A stretch of DNA of 64,000 nucleotides from Amblyornis subalaris (taxonomy: Eukaryota; Chordata; Aves; Passeriformes; Ptilonorhynchidae): contig JACAXG010000009.1 in NCBI GenBank assembly GCA_018881555.1, forward strand, positions 14,283,326 through 14,347,325, written 5' to 3'. Positions 47,581 to 60,360 of the stretch are shown here, in pieces; position 1 is the stretch's first letter, and each line of letters opens with the position of its first letter. The position numbers were made by a program, and so were the translations under genes. Under the pieces are notes generated by a model that did not search any database, was not told the origin of the DNA, and saw only the letters and a list, made by a program, of their open reading frames with translations.

Positions 47581-50500
47581 GCATTTTAATTAATCTCTTG
47601 TCGTGATTACATAGGATCAGTTAAATTATTTTTGTCTCACAGTAGAAATAAAATAGGTACTATGAAGGCTTAAAAACATCAATGGCACCCTGATGCTAGG
47701 GAACACGTGGTACAGACCTGGATTTAAGAAGACCTCACATATAAATGCTTGGGAAGTTTAGGGGAACACAATGATGTATATGTCACTTTAAACCTTTTCA
47801 AAACAGTCAATGTGGAAATAACTCCAGGGCCAGTAATTCCAGGATATGAGGAAAAGGTACAGAACTAACATCCACCAAAGATGACTTGAATAAATCCAGA
47901 GGATTAAAGTTTACTTGGCTTCCTGATGAAGGATATAGCAAACCTAAATGTCCATTTTGACCTACTTGCTCACGAGTTCACAGTTGTTACCTGATGGATT
48001 CCCTGCAAAATAAGAGTTTCTGGGACCAGTGTCCCTTAGCCTTAAGAGCAGCTTGCTGCCTTTTGCTTTCTTCAGATGCAAGACTTTCACTTTAGAAATC
48101 ATTAAGATTGGATTCAACAAAAGGTATGTAGATCTTTTTTCCCAAACTTAAAAGGTTGGCTGAGGCGAAGTGAGAAGCCCATACTTATATGTGTATTCAT
48201 AGTTAATGGATGATGTGGAGATGTGATTCACTTAAGCACCACACTAATGTAATTTCTATACAGCACTGCAGTTAGTTACATTTGTGAGAAATGCCTTACC
48301 ACTCTATTTACACTTGCTGAAGTGCTGGAGTAAAACTCAAGACTTTTCTGTTCCTTATCGCCTGTGCCCTTTGTTCTGTGAGTGTTTAATAAAAGGCCTA
48401 CCCGACTTGGTCACTTCAGCTACAAGAACTGCTGCTGGTGCTCTGAATGAAAAGAAAGCCCTCATTACTTTCTAACCAAGCTTGTGAGCTGTGGGAGAAC
48501 AGCATCAGGCTTGCCATGCGTCGTTGCAGCTCCTGCTCAACTATGAGCCTTTTCAATGTGACAATAGGAATGTGTTGTATCTCCAGTTCATATTTGTGTT
48601 GTCTGGTCTGTAATATAGCTGGTTATATAAGCAAAACAGAAGACTGAGCTGTCCAGCTATTTTTTACCGTTTCTTTCCCTTTGTTGTTTCTGAAGTTCAG
48701 CTTTACAAATATGATCTGGATATGTATGGCAATATTCAGTGCTTTAAAGTATTGTAAGGGCTTCTCTAGCACTATGGCTTTATGGCATAGACTGGTGGAA
48801 GCATAAGTGCTCCTGAAGCAGTGAACTTTAAAGACCTCGCTCAGTAGGGATCTTGACAATAAAAGATCTTTTACCAAAGCTTCAGAATGAGCCTACTTTA
48901 AAGTACAGGTATAACTCATGCACAGAGTCAAAGTTTAGGCTCACATTTTGATACCTTAAAAATTCTATTACTTCTAGGATGACACTCTAAGTTGTTAAAT
49001 CTGTAAGCAAGAAATTTATTCAAGTGGTAGGAGTACTCAAAGACATTTTTGTTGTGTTGCATGTCTGCAGACAGCAGAAGTGTATCTGAATAGAAAGAAA
49101 ACATGGAGCTTGACTTACTTTAAAGCTATATTAAACTTTCCTGAAGCTCGCTGCTGGCTGAACTGTGCTTGGTATATTGTGGTGCTGCCTGTAGTCTTTT
49201 CTGCTGCACAGCAAGAACAGCATCAGAAGGGGTAGCTATATAGTTGGTCTTTGACGCGAGCCATGCACAAAGCATCAGCTGTCAGTACTTTCTTTTTGGT
49301 AAATTAAACATAGCTTTGTGAGGCACCAAGTGTTCCATCTGTGAGACTGGCATGTGACACTGAACCAAGAGTGAGCCTGCTCCCTTAGATGGTTAACATT
49401 TTAGACCTTTTATAGTAAGGTGCTTTCATTCATGGCATAATTTTTAACTGCAGCTGTAACTAGTAATTGGTACAGCCCATGCCCTCAGAGTTGCTGGGAT
49501 TCCTTCCAGCTGGAATTTAAATATACCCCAATGTGCACACAATGTGCCCCGTCTCATTTTAAAAATACTTAGCATACTGAGGCAGCAGGGCATAAGGACT
49601 CCTGAGAGAAGTGGAGCATGGCTCTAAGAGGAGGCTGTTGCCAATCCTGTGTTTTGCTGCAGGTAGAACAAACAGCACACTAAGCTAAATGCTTGTCACT
49701 TTTGAATTTCATTTAAGGTGCCATTATGAAACCAGCAAGGCTGTTATTTTAATGCGAATATTAGAGATGAGAGCACATTCAAGACCTGCTTGCCCAGTGC
49801 ACGTTAGTTAAATTAGTTGACTTTTCTTGAGAAGCGCTGAATAATCCTGTTGTTCTGTTGGTGTTCCGAGGGCAGTCTCAGCTGTACTCTTGGCTCTAAT
49901 GTTACAGCTCTTCTCAGAATGACAGACCAGTCTGCTAAGACTTGTTGACCATTCAGTGAATGTCTTTTTATAAAGTATACAGTTGCTTTCTAGTTTGTGC
50001 CAGGTGTGCAAATTTTTTTTTCTGACAGCATGTTCCGCTGCCGTGCTGATGTGTGGTATCAGATCCTACCACTCAATACTGCTTTTGTATTTTATGTTCG
50101 GTAATGATGCTGTTCCTATAGAGTTTTATTACATGTACCCTGTAAGAAGCTCTGTTGTTCTGTTCTCTTTGCAGTTGTATAGTTTTTTTTCTGCTTGTTC
50201 TGGAGATGTACATCTGGCTTAAGCAGCCATTTGGACCATAATTTTTTTCTTCCTGTAGATCTTAGTGTCATTCTTAGGTCTGAATAGAGATGTGAGGATT
50301 CTCATTCAATTACTTATAATGCTAATTTTAGTTTTCTACTTTTCTGCTGACTCTGCAAAGATTTTCAGGTAGATCTATATATGACAGGCCTCATTATGCC
50401 ACGGGATTTTCTTACTGATTTGTTCTATCAATCTACACGAGAATGTGGAAATACCATCACCGGCTTATACTTTTGTTGTATCTCATATTGGATCAGTTCA

Positions 50501-51130
50501 TAAGACAAAAAAGTCTCTCCTATTCATCACAAAATAAGTCTTCTTGGATCATACCAAGTTGTATGTCTCATGCCATACCTTAGAGATGACAATTTTGAAG
50601 GCTAAATATTGTTAAGCCTGTATGCTCTTGACTACCTTCAATTTGAATGGGTAAAGCAGAAGCTTGACAGGTGATTTAGAAGCAGGGGGAACTGTACTGC
50701 AGCAATAGAACCTAACAAAACAATTTACTGATGTGCAAACCATAAAGAATCCAGTTAGTGCTCCTGGAGTGGTTGGTTTGTGCTGATGCTTATAAATGTT
50801 TCTGTCACCAAATGAAGCAGATGTCGCTGAACATGAACACTCAATACACATAAGGTGTCCTTCTAATTAACCTTGTTTATTTATGCTGGGAGAATATGAT
50901 CTCTTGTTATTGTGGAGAGTAGCAATGAATACAACAAAGAACATTGCTGCTTTTATTTTTTTTTTGTATCTTTGTAAATCTTATTTGTGAATTTCCATAA
51001 ATCAAGTATTACTGTACATTTTACAAAGTTTCCTCTACTTGATGCCATAATTTTAAGGGAAAATAGTTTATATTGGCAAAAGCTGTCACTTGACTAAGAA
51101 CATTAAAGCTGTTTTTAGTTTAAAGAGTGA
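47581..51130 (+). other. BTG1: Possible extended BTG1 3' UTR
   Basis: No coding gene is visible here. The human BTG1 transcript, as I recall it, has a 3' UTR of several kilobases. Candidate distal signals in this window are AATAAA at 48388 and ATTAAA at 51102-51107, the latter followed by a T-rich run, with another AATAAA at 51310. The stretch is therefore annotated as a candidate alternative 3' UTR; otherwise it is intergenic. Confidence 0.4.
51102..51107 (+). terminator. Candidate distal poly(A) signal ATTAAA
   Basis: ATTAAA followed at once by GCTGTTTTTAG T/G-rich sequence, about 4.4 kb after the BTG1 stop codon. A plausible end for a long BTG1 isoform, unproven. Confidence 0.35.
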
Positions 51131-54100
51131 AACATGTATAGACTGGAGATAAATAGTTCTCCCAAAAAGGAATGTGTATTTACACATTCTTGGTGTAATA
51201 GCAGAGGTTATTTTTACACATTTCAGATTTACATTCCAATGTGAACATTGAGAAGCAGGATGTTAATTCAGTGGCTTTCAGGGGTTGGTAGAGCAAGCTG
51301 GGCTTAGACAATAAATGCTGTATTAATAGTTAGCAGTGACAATTCCATCAACATAGGAATTGCAGGGTGTAATTAACATCAGTTGCTTTGACACTCTGCT
51401 CTTAATGTATGGTTTCAACCTTTCTTTCAGTAGCAGTTGGAGAATGCACTGTGGCAAATTATTGCTGATACAAAGTAGGTCAACGGTAAAATGGCTGACT
51501 TACCATAAATGAACAGATCTAAATTATTGTTAACTTCATGTCTAGTGGAATTTTCTTAGTGGCTAAGTCTGTGCTCTTATATTTCTCAAGCATGAACCTT
51601 GTATACAGCTTTTCCTAACCCCTTATTTCCTAACTATTTGATATTTTTGTCTAAACAAGAAGGAGCATTTCCTCCCAGCTGCTGGGAAGAAATCCACACA
51701 AGCAGTAACGCTGCATGCCTGACAGCAGATGTTTGCCCTTGTAGTATTGCAATTCTGAGACTGCAAAGCTGGCAAGGAGAAATGACTCGCAACTAAGGAA
51801 AACAAGTAAAATGCTGCATCTTCAAGTGTTGAGGTTTTTCTCTGCTGAAAGTGACCGGTGACAACGTATGAGGAAGGGAAATAGAGAAACTGGATGAGAA
51901 AAATCCCAGACTGAGGGAATGTCGATTATGTTTTTGCAGAGCAAAGTGATTCCTGTGATCAGCTGCTCAGTGTCTCGTCATGGCTTGCAACAACCTTCTA
52001 AAGTTTTCTTGAGGGGCGTAGCTTTTACTTTTTGGATATCAGGAAACAGCCTCTAGCTTTGCAGGTTCTCTGGGACATTGTAAAATCTAGTATGATTATC
52101 TGCTGATTGTATAACTGAATAAAATGATAAACATAAACCTGTTAGTGTGGTAAGGATGCAAGGGAGGAGAACTTAAGTCTTCTTGGAGCAGCCTTGAATG
52201 TATGCAAAGAGTAGCAGTGTCTGGAATGCCCAAAGACAGTGGCAGGGTAGGGGATGCTGCCCATCATTCACAGTTGGGTTCCAGGCAGCAATGCTTACCT
52301 AACGAGCTCTAACATGGAGCCAAGGCTGAGTACAGCTTCGAAATCACAGATCAGCTTAAAGACAGATTTCTAGTACCAGCGGTATCATCTGGTGACATAG
52401 ACTGCAATTAAGAATTTCTAACAGTGTGTCCTTGCTTTGCTATGTTCTATAAAGTTCAAGCATTGCTTTTTGTAATGTAAGAACATGTAATAATTGGTGA
52501 CTTTGGAGTTTTGCTGGGCACAGGTTAATGAGTTTCTTATATGTTAAAAAGAATATTGAAAGACAACATTCCTTCCCTGCACTGAAGTTTAAACAAAGTT
52601 TTATTTGTATGTACGTAGGGGTATGTGAATTGTAAATTCACATATGTAAATGTAAATTTCTTGTATAAATGTATATATACGCGCACAATTATTAGAGTAT
52701 TTTTCAGTGGGTCATCCTGAAGTCCCTGCTGGCTGTGATTTAGTTCAAGTCACTGCAGGTGTTCTGAAGATTGTAAATTTGCATAGGTGGGGGGAAATTA
52801 TCCTCCTTATTCACTTTTTATGCCTCAAGACATTGGTGTTAACAGGAACACATACTCTTATTTTTCTCTAATTTTTCTGTATGTGAATTTGCAGCTTGAC
52901 TCAATTTGCTACTCTGTTGAGCAGATTTTCAGGATCTTCTGTGTTCTAAAGCAAATTGTAGTTTTCTAGAGGAATGTTTGCAACATTTTAATCAATGTGA
53001 TACCAGGCTGACCGGAAATAAAGCTAAGATACTTTTTTGTTTGTATATTCTTGCCAGTAGTTTGTAACATAGGAGAGAGATTTCTCTGGTTTCTGGCAAG
53101 CAGTTGGCTGAACAATCAACAAAAGGTCCGTTTTGTTTGAGCCTAGCACCTTTCCCTAGATGGGCGCACCAGAACAGTTGCTTCTGTATGGTAGCATTCA
53201 AGTTCTATAGTGTGTAAGTTAGACATTTGTTTACAAGTGTGAAAAACTCTATATCCTAACTACAAAATAAAATCAAGGTGCTCATGTGGTACATCTAATG
53301 CTATAAAGTTATACTAGTGGTATTAACCAACTTTGCAGTTCCACCTCTATGTGTAGCCTTTGCTATGATAATTTTGTTTTTAACCCCTGTCTTCCCACTT
53401 GCTTTGTCATTTGCAGCATATTGTCTAACTCCCTTCCTTGCGAGCAGCATGAGGTCATTCTGTTTGTGGATCACTAGGGAGAAAAGAAGGCAGTGGAGAG
53501 GGCAGTATCAGTCTGAATCATGATGACATTAAAGAAAATGATAAATTTCAGTTCAATGTTTGTAAAGGATCTTCTTCTGTGTGATGAAGGTACCAGACTC
53601 TAAATTTTCATGGTATTTATCATTCTTTCTTTGTTGTCTGGATACCTTTAACATAGGTGAGGCTTTTGTAATATAACAGAGGAAAAACATGTTGCAAATA
53701 TGTAAGTACTTTTTAGAAGGGACAGCTGAACAAATATATCTGCTTGATTGTTTATCCAAATGTTCCTGTGACTATCTTCAAAGCTTGTTGCTTGCAGAAT
53801 TGACAAGTCCTGCATCGTGAACAGCAGAACACTGGCTCTGAATACTGAAAGCGATCGTTTCTGCAATTATTCAGTAGAAAAATACGTGCATGTCATTCAA
53901 ATTTAAAATCACTATTGATAGAGTTTACTGAAGTTGAAGTTAATTCCAAGTCAACCTGATAAGTGTACAAAATGTCTCCTGAATTATTAAGTAACGCCAT
54001 GACTAATTCTACAGTACAGATGTGTAATTTCCTTTTCTTGCCCCTTTTGTTACCTCCCCTTTCTACAGGAGCATCCCTTTGTAAGCAGTTTACAGTCAAT

Positions 54101-56166
54101 AAAAGGAAGATTGGAGTTCCAATGTTTTAAAATCTAAGACCTCAGCCTTTGCACATTCCTCATTTTGCTGGTATGAGTACCATATGAAGCCTTTTGACTT
54201 ATTCATGTGAGTACGTCATATGCCCTTCAGTATTTTATGAGATCAAGTATGTGTCAAAAGCTTTCTTAGTGAAGCAGAAATGTACTTTTTATTATTTCCA
54301 TAGGCACTGGAAGGCACATTAAAATCTTTATTATTGACTGAAAAGAAACTTTCTTCTTTATTACTGTAGAATAGAGATAGTGAATAGGCTGAAAAGAGAA
54401 TGCTGCACACCTACTGCATCATGATCTCATTCTCAACATGATTGCCTCGGTGCTTGCCAGTTCCAATGTTCATGAGTCACACTCCAGTATGTGATTTGCT
54501 TAAAAGCAATAAATGTCAGCACTTTTATTTACGATCCGCCTTTGAAGATTTGGAAGTCATAACTTCAACACATTTTTTTCTATGACTGTGAAAGCTAGGA
54601 ACTGGCTTTACCTTTCTCTTTTAAATGAAAGATGAAAGCTTTGAGTGATGTATTGCTCAGTCTGACCTAGCTGCAGTGGGTTAAGATGTGTAACTATCCA
54701 AACCCACTTCTTCCTCCACTTTGCAAGAAATTACTGTTCTGGTAGGTGGGGTGGCAGAAATGGCTTTTCTGACTCTTGCTCAAAATTAGCTGAAGTTGTT
54801 CGGGTTGGTAGACTTGTGTCACGTCAGACCGAAGTGCCTGAGACACGGTGGGAGCCCGGTGCTGGGGAGCCGACAGCCTCTGGCAGATGGCTGGGGGTGT
54901 TAGAAGCAGGGTGAGCTCAGCACCTGTACGAGTGAGCCGCTCTCGTCACCTGCCTGCGAGTGCTGGCGTGTGCTGAGCAAACGATCTCATGCTGGAATTT
55001 CGGGAGGGGGTCATGTATGGTCTGTGGGGGAGGGAGAGGAGCAAGAAAGGCGAAAGACCAGACAAATGATCCATATGGTGAGTCAGTGGGAAAGAACTGA
55101 GTGCAATTCCAGACTAATAATGACTCATAGCTACATTGTTTATAGTTCTTGAGAGAGTGTCTGGTCACATGGGCTGTAAGGTACACATTTATATGCTGTC
55201 CTTGAAGACAAATGAGAGAATTTACAGAGGAAAAAAGACCAACAAGCTTTCAATTTTAGCTTACCTCTTTCTTGTGTGTATTTGAAAGTTTCCATTTATT
55301 CTAACTCTCATTGCCCCAGGCTCCTGTGCTAATAAGCCTGGCAAATTTTGCTTGTGAACAAAGTGTGCTTGCTAGAAACCTTGCAAGCATTGTATAGCTG
55401 CTTTTAGGACACCTACGGGAACACAGGGCGCTGCTCTGCAGCATTCATGTTACCTTCTTGCTAGGTAGCACAGCAGCCCTGCTTTGGGGAGCTGACTTTG
55501 CACATTCACTAGTCAGTGGATAACCCTATCCTTCATCCTCATGGTTCTCGAGTTTAGTATGTGTTTGACTGCCTCCACTGTTACTATATATTGCTCAAGT
55601 CCAAGATAAACGGCAGTGCTGATTTGCTGGAATTAGGTTCTCAAGTGATTGTTTTCTCTGCAGCCTGCTTTCCAGACATAGGTGTGGGCACTGTGGATCC
55701 TGCCCGTGTTGCAGATAACACACAGTCAGTAGCTGGGGGGCTGCAGTGGTGTGGAAGGCAGTTTTCTGTTGTTGGTGGTGGGATATAATATAAACTACAA
55801 AAACACCTTTTTGGCTAATGATTTCTAAAGAAAGAGCCCTTTTCAGTGGAAATGATTCAGAGGAAGGTAATTGTGGTTGAGTGGCTGTTCCAGGAGTGGG
55901 TGTGCACAGCACCTTCCCTTTTCAAGAATGGTCACATTACTTAAAATGTTTAACAATTCACTCATTTACAAGTTGCATATATGTAGAGGTACATCCACGC
56001 AAATATACAAGAACCTGAATTATTACTATGAAACAAGATACTGGAGTGGCATAAAATGCGCGAGAAGCTTCTGCAAATACCATGATATGGTTAAGCAATT
56101 ATTATTGCAAAATGTTTATGAGTGGGCACAACCAAAGACAAGAAAGCGCCCTATGTCCTTCTCCCT
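51131..56166. other. Intergenic DNA, no gene recognised
   Basis: AT-rich unique-looking sequence. Short open frames on both strands lack recognisable domains. A CpG-richer patch of about 170 bp occurs at 54.79-54.96 kb. No transposon ends or RNA genes identified. Confidence 0.5.
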
Positions 56167-56263
56167 GGAAATTATATATAGGTTGTACATAGGCCTATAT
56201 ATAGGAAATATATAGGAATATATATAGTCTATATATAGGAAATTATATATAAGCTATACATAG
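56167..56263. repeat. AT-rich duplicated block with TATATAGG repeats
   Basis: A 26-bp segment beginning GGAAATTATATATA and ending TACATAG occurs at 56167-56192 and 56238-56263 (71-bp period, four to five differences). Between the copies lie several TATATAGGAA-type units, giving a small AT-rich minisatellite. Confidence 0.75.
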
Positions 56264-59200
56264 ATTTTTGTCTGATGTTCTTCCCTTTGGAGAAATGGCA
56301 GTGAGAGGAGGGAACAGGAGAAACTGGAGGGTGGAAAGTCAAATAAAAGTCTAAAGTTAGGTCGTGTTAAATGTCGTTCAAAATGCTTGAGCCGTGAACA
56401 AATGCCCCTTTATGAACTATCTGAGACATTGGTGTCATTTGAGTTGAAATTAACTTGGTTGTTTTTTGTTAGGAGTTGGAGAGACTGATCCACAAGTGAA
56501 GAAAATGCTTTCAGAGAGGCTTGTCACCTCTCTTATTAGTGCTCAGCATCCAGCTGACAATGCCTCTCCCTGGCCTGTTGTCTCCTCTCTCACAATATTA
56601 ACTCTCTTCAGTAATCTCCATGCCTGAGTCTGAGACCTGTTCCCCAGACTCTTCTGATGGTCAGTGAAGAGAAGAAACAGACCTTCTGTAGGAAAATCCT
56701 CAAACAGACTTCAGTATCCTAGGCTAGAAGGGATGCACTCTGGAATAAGCACTGGGCTCTCTTCATATAAAGAGAGAGCTTGCTCAGATATCACTGACTG
56801 TGTCTCCTTAGGTAAGTCTTACCCTCTCCTTCTGAATGGTCCTACATGTAATGAACTTTAATTTGCAGTGTATTGATTAAGATACCTGTACCTATTTTAT
56901 TAAGTTCTAATGCCCCAAGTGAAGAATAGCTAACTCTGTTCACATGTTCATTTTGAAATGCACTGGAACTGCAGTACCTTAGAGGAAGTAATTAGCAGTG
57001 TGTTTCCTGAATTTTGGGAACATGTTCTCAAGTAGTTGGAACAGTGGAAGTTTGTTTCTGAGAAGTTGCAGGGTTTGGCTCACCCCATAGCGCCTTCCAC
57101 TGCTCTGTGTCTGTGAGCATGCACACTTTTCGCCAGGGAATATTGTACTATGCTCTAACATATATGGATTATTTTCCTGGTATAAGGAAGAAATGAGTCT
57201 TTATTTTAGTCCTTATTTCATGCTTCTTTCAGTTTTAAAACATCAGTTACCAAACACAAGAGGCCAAATTCTGCTGTTTAGTTTCAAAGGAAACTGGAAA
57301 TTATTGGATTCACTTTGGATTGATGTTAAAGTTAATTGCTAATCAAGTTAAGCTCACTGAACATTTTATGTACATCTTCCTTGAGAAAAGAGTACACTAA
57401 CAGGACTTAAACACAGTCCTGTTTTTTTCTTTCTTCTTCTTGTTGTTTTGTTGTTGTTGTTGTTGGTTTTTTTTGTATTAATTACACTGAGTTTACGTGT
57501 AAAACACACTGGAGTGTGTTGGTTTTGTTCCAGCTGCCAGGCAGCAGTCTTGTGTTGTGTGGGGGGTATTCAGCTGGACTTCTGCTCAGAGGTGGTGGCT
57601 GTTGGAGCTATAACTCTATCAGATAAATTAAACCTCCAGTTCAGTTGTGTGGGATTGTGACAGGAGTATCACCTGGCAATAAACAGTTTGAGGATTCACA
57701 GGGTAGGACAAGGAACTCTGCTTTTATAAGGTGGCATTACAAGCCCAGAGGAATAGAAAAGTATTGTGTGATAGTGGCTACCAAAGTGCATGGGATGTGT
57801 GCTCACGGCATCCTGGAAAGTGCCTGGTGAAGGGACTCCCTTGACAGTTCAACATGATTGTTTTCTTGAGTCAAACCCCACTGGGTGATAGATGCTGCCT
57901 GTAGTGCTCTGCAGTCTTGCAAAGATTGTGTCTGCCAGTCCCAGTACTACTGCTGGTTTCTTGGGGGATCTTAAGGGACTTAAATGGTATTACTTTTGTG
58001 TAATAGCTAGAGATCACGTACTTGTTTACATTTTTTTGCAACCCACTGTTGGAGGTATCAACAGTTAACTGTAAGAAGTCAGAATAAGATTAAAACTGAT
58101 TTTTCTTACATAGTTCCAGATTATTGCTGTCTTTGTCTTCTCACACGTCCATTTTTGTACAAGAGGAATATGCTACTGCCAAGCTTTGAGGCTCTAAAAT
58201 CCATAAGGGCAGCTAGGGAGCCAGGGGAACTCTAACATCGTCATTATGAAATAAGTAAATTTTGGAAACAACAGTGACTGCTCACTTCTCTTGCTTTAGG
58301 AGACTGCTAACACACTCCAAAGTGTTTGTTTTCTTTTTGCTCCATGAAACCAGGAGGACGGTCATGTTGAATTGGCATGTGAAATACAGCTCTGTCATGG
58401 CTTGGAAGATGCTTGCACATCACAGGGAAGAGTAGCCAGGATCATTAGAAGAGCAGAGAGCACTAGAGAGACTCTTAGACGTTCCCTGTTTTTAGGTGGT
58501 GCACTGAGATCCACTGTATCTTTCAATGTGTTGTAAATAAGGCTGCCTCCTACTCCCATTTGCCTCTTCAGTACAGCTTCTAAGGTGAGTGATGGTGAGA
58601 AGGGCCACGCAGTGGGCTCGCCTTCACAGGATCACATGAGCCCATTGACTTTCATAGTTTCTCGTTAGGTTTTCACTTGTGCTTTAAATGGTAGGAGGGG
58701 ATCAGTTTGTTTTTATCTTGTGCTGTGTATTTTATTGCACAATGATATTTAAACATCACCTTTCAGCTGAATATCATAGTTTTTGCATGACCAATATAGT
58801 CATGGAATGATTTATCCCACCTGTAAAGTAATACATTTATAAATAAGAGCAGCTTAATTTCTTTTTCTTCGTTTTGTTTTTCAAAGTAAGTTGCTATTCA
58901 GTCTTGGCTTGCTGTCTATACCTGTGAATGCTAATGGTCGTTTTCATTAAATCCACTAAAAACTTTCACAGTTGACTAATGCCATTTGTATTAGATAGAT
59001 TTTTGTTCAATTACATAGATTCACCTAATATTTTGATATATATTTATATATTTGATAAATGTTCAGATTGCAAATATTTTTCATCGATTACACAGATTAT
59101 TGTTACCTTGGATTAGAGGGAAAGATGCTGCTGATTTCTGCAAATTAATTTCCTCTGTGAATGTGACAATATAGGAGTGAGTTGTGGTTTAATTTTTTTA

Positions 59201-59819
59201 GATTGTGTCTGGTCTTGCTCTCAACACAAAACATTCCCAGGCTCTACTTTATTTCAGAGAGAAGAGGATTTGTCCCTTGGTGCTCTAACATACAGAGTTT
59301 TCGTTTGTTTGGATATTTTTGCCAGTCATAACAGCTTTGTTAAGAACTGTGTAATGTATCATAGAGTGCAATAAATGGAGCAGAACGGCCTGTTCTCAGA
59401 AAGACCATCAATGGAGACTCATCACTGAATGGAAATGCTTCCAGTCAAGTTCTGCAGGGACCAGCACTGTAAAAGTGCTGTTAAGGATTTTCAATAGTGT
59501 TTTGAAAATTTATATAAAATCTCTGCTCTTAAAAGGCCTGTGTGCCACTATTTGGAGGAACACAAAACAAGGATAATAAAGTGCTGATACTGAGTGGTCT
59601 ATATTGCTTATAAGCAGTCTATTTATGTTATATTTGACCTTATTGGAACATATTCAAAGTCACTTAAGAGTAAGAAATACAAGTCCTCTGTCTATGCAAC
59701 AGAAAACTCTGTCCAGTGACTGGGATTAATTTGCAGCTTGGCAGACGAAGAAGAGTAGCAGCTAACAATACAATACTAGGGCAGAAAGTGAGACCCTTGG
59801 GTGTATAACAACTGGGCGA
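56264..59819. other. Intergenic DNA, no gene recognised
   Basis: AT-rich sequence with a (GTT)n run at 57441-57465 and no recognisable coding region, transposon end or RNA gene. Confidence 0.5.
57441..57465. repeat. (TGT)n microsatellite
   Basis: TGTTGTTTTG followed by five TTG units, within a longer T-rich stretch. Confidence 0.85.
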
Positions 59820-60360
59820 AGGAAAGGTGTGATTTTACTTTGAAATGTGACATGACAGATGTGGGAAACCGCTTATCTTGTTGGTGTCAATGTTGGTGTA
59901 AGGACTTCGGAAACCAGGGAGAGGGCAGAGGGGTGCCACCAGAGTGACATCAGGGTTGAAAGAGGTCCCTATCCTTGTCAGCATATCAAAAGGATGGGTC
60001 TGAGAAGCCACTTAATAGCCTGAGAGAACCTTCCCGCATCAAATACTGGATGACGAAGAATCCTATAGCCTTACGGAAAGGACATAACGGAAAGTTTGGG
60101 AAATGACTGAATCGAGACATTTTTTGGAAGTAGATGACGTATTTTTCTCAAAGAGAGTTTTAATCCTTCGCACAGCCCACCAAAGGAATCAAGGACCCCG
60201 TTTCCTGATGACGACATATCAAGACCATGTAACTTTCTGGAAGATGTATCTAAGTTAAATATAAGTTAGTAGGTTTGTTATTAGAAAAGCTGTATGAAAT
60301 GTGGGGGCCTGGATATATTGAGAGGTTGAAACAATAGAAAAATTAATAAAATATTAGATA
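59820..60360. repeat. Unclassified repeat-like block (possible old LTR)
   Basis: This block of about 540 bp stands out from its flanks by scattered CpGs (GACGAAG, TTACGG, ATAACGG, ATCGAG, ATGACGAC) and purine-rich, stop-rich sequence. It ends in an AT-rich section with a TTAATAAAATATT poly(A)-like motif near 60343. The look is that of an aged LTR or other interspersed repeat. I could not find convincing terminal repeats or a target duplication, so the class and both boundaries are uncertain. Confidence 0.35.
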
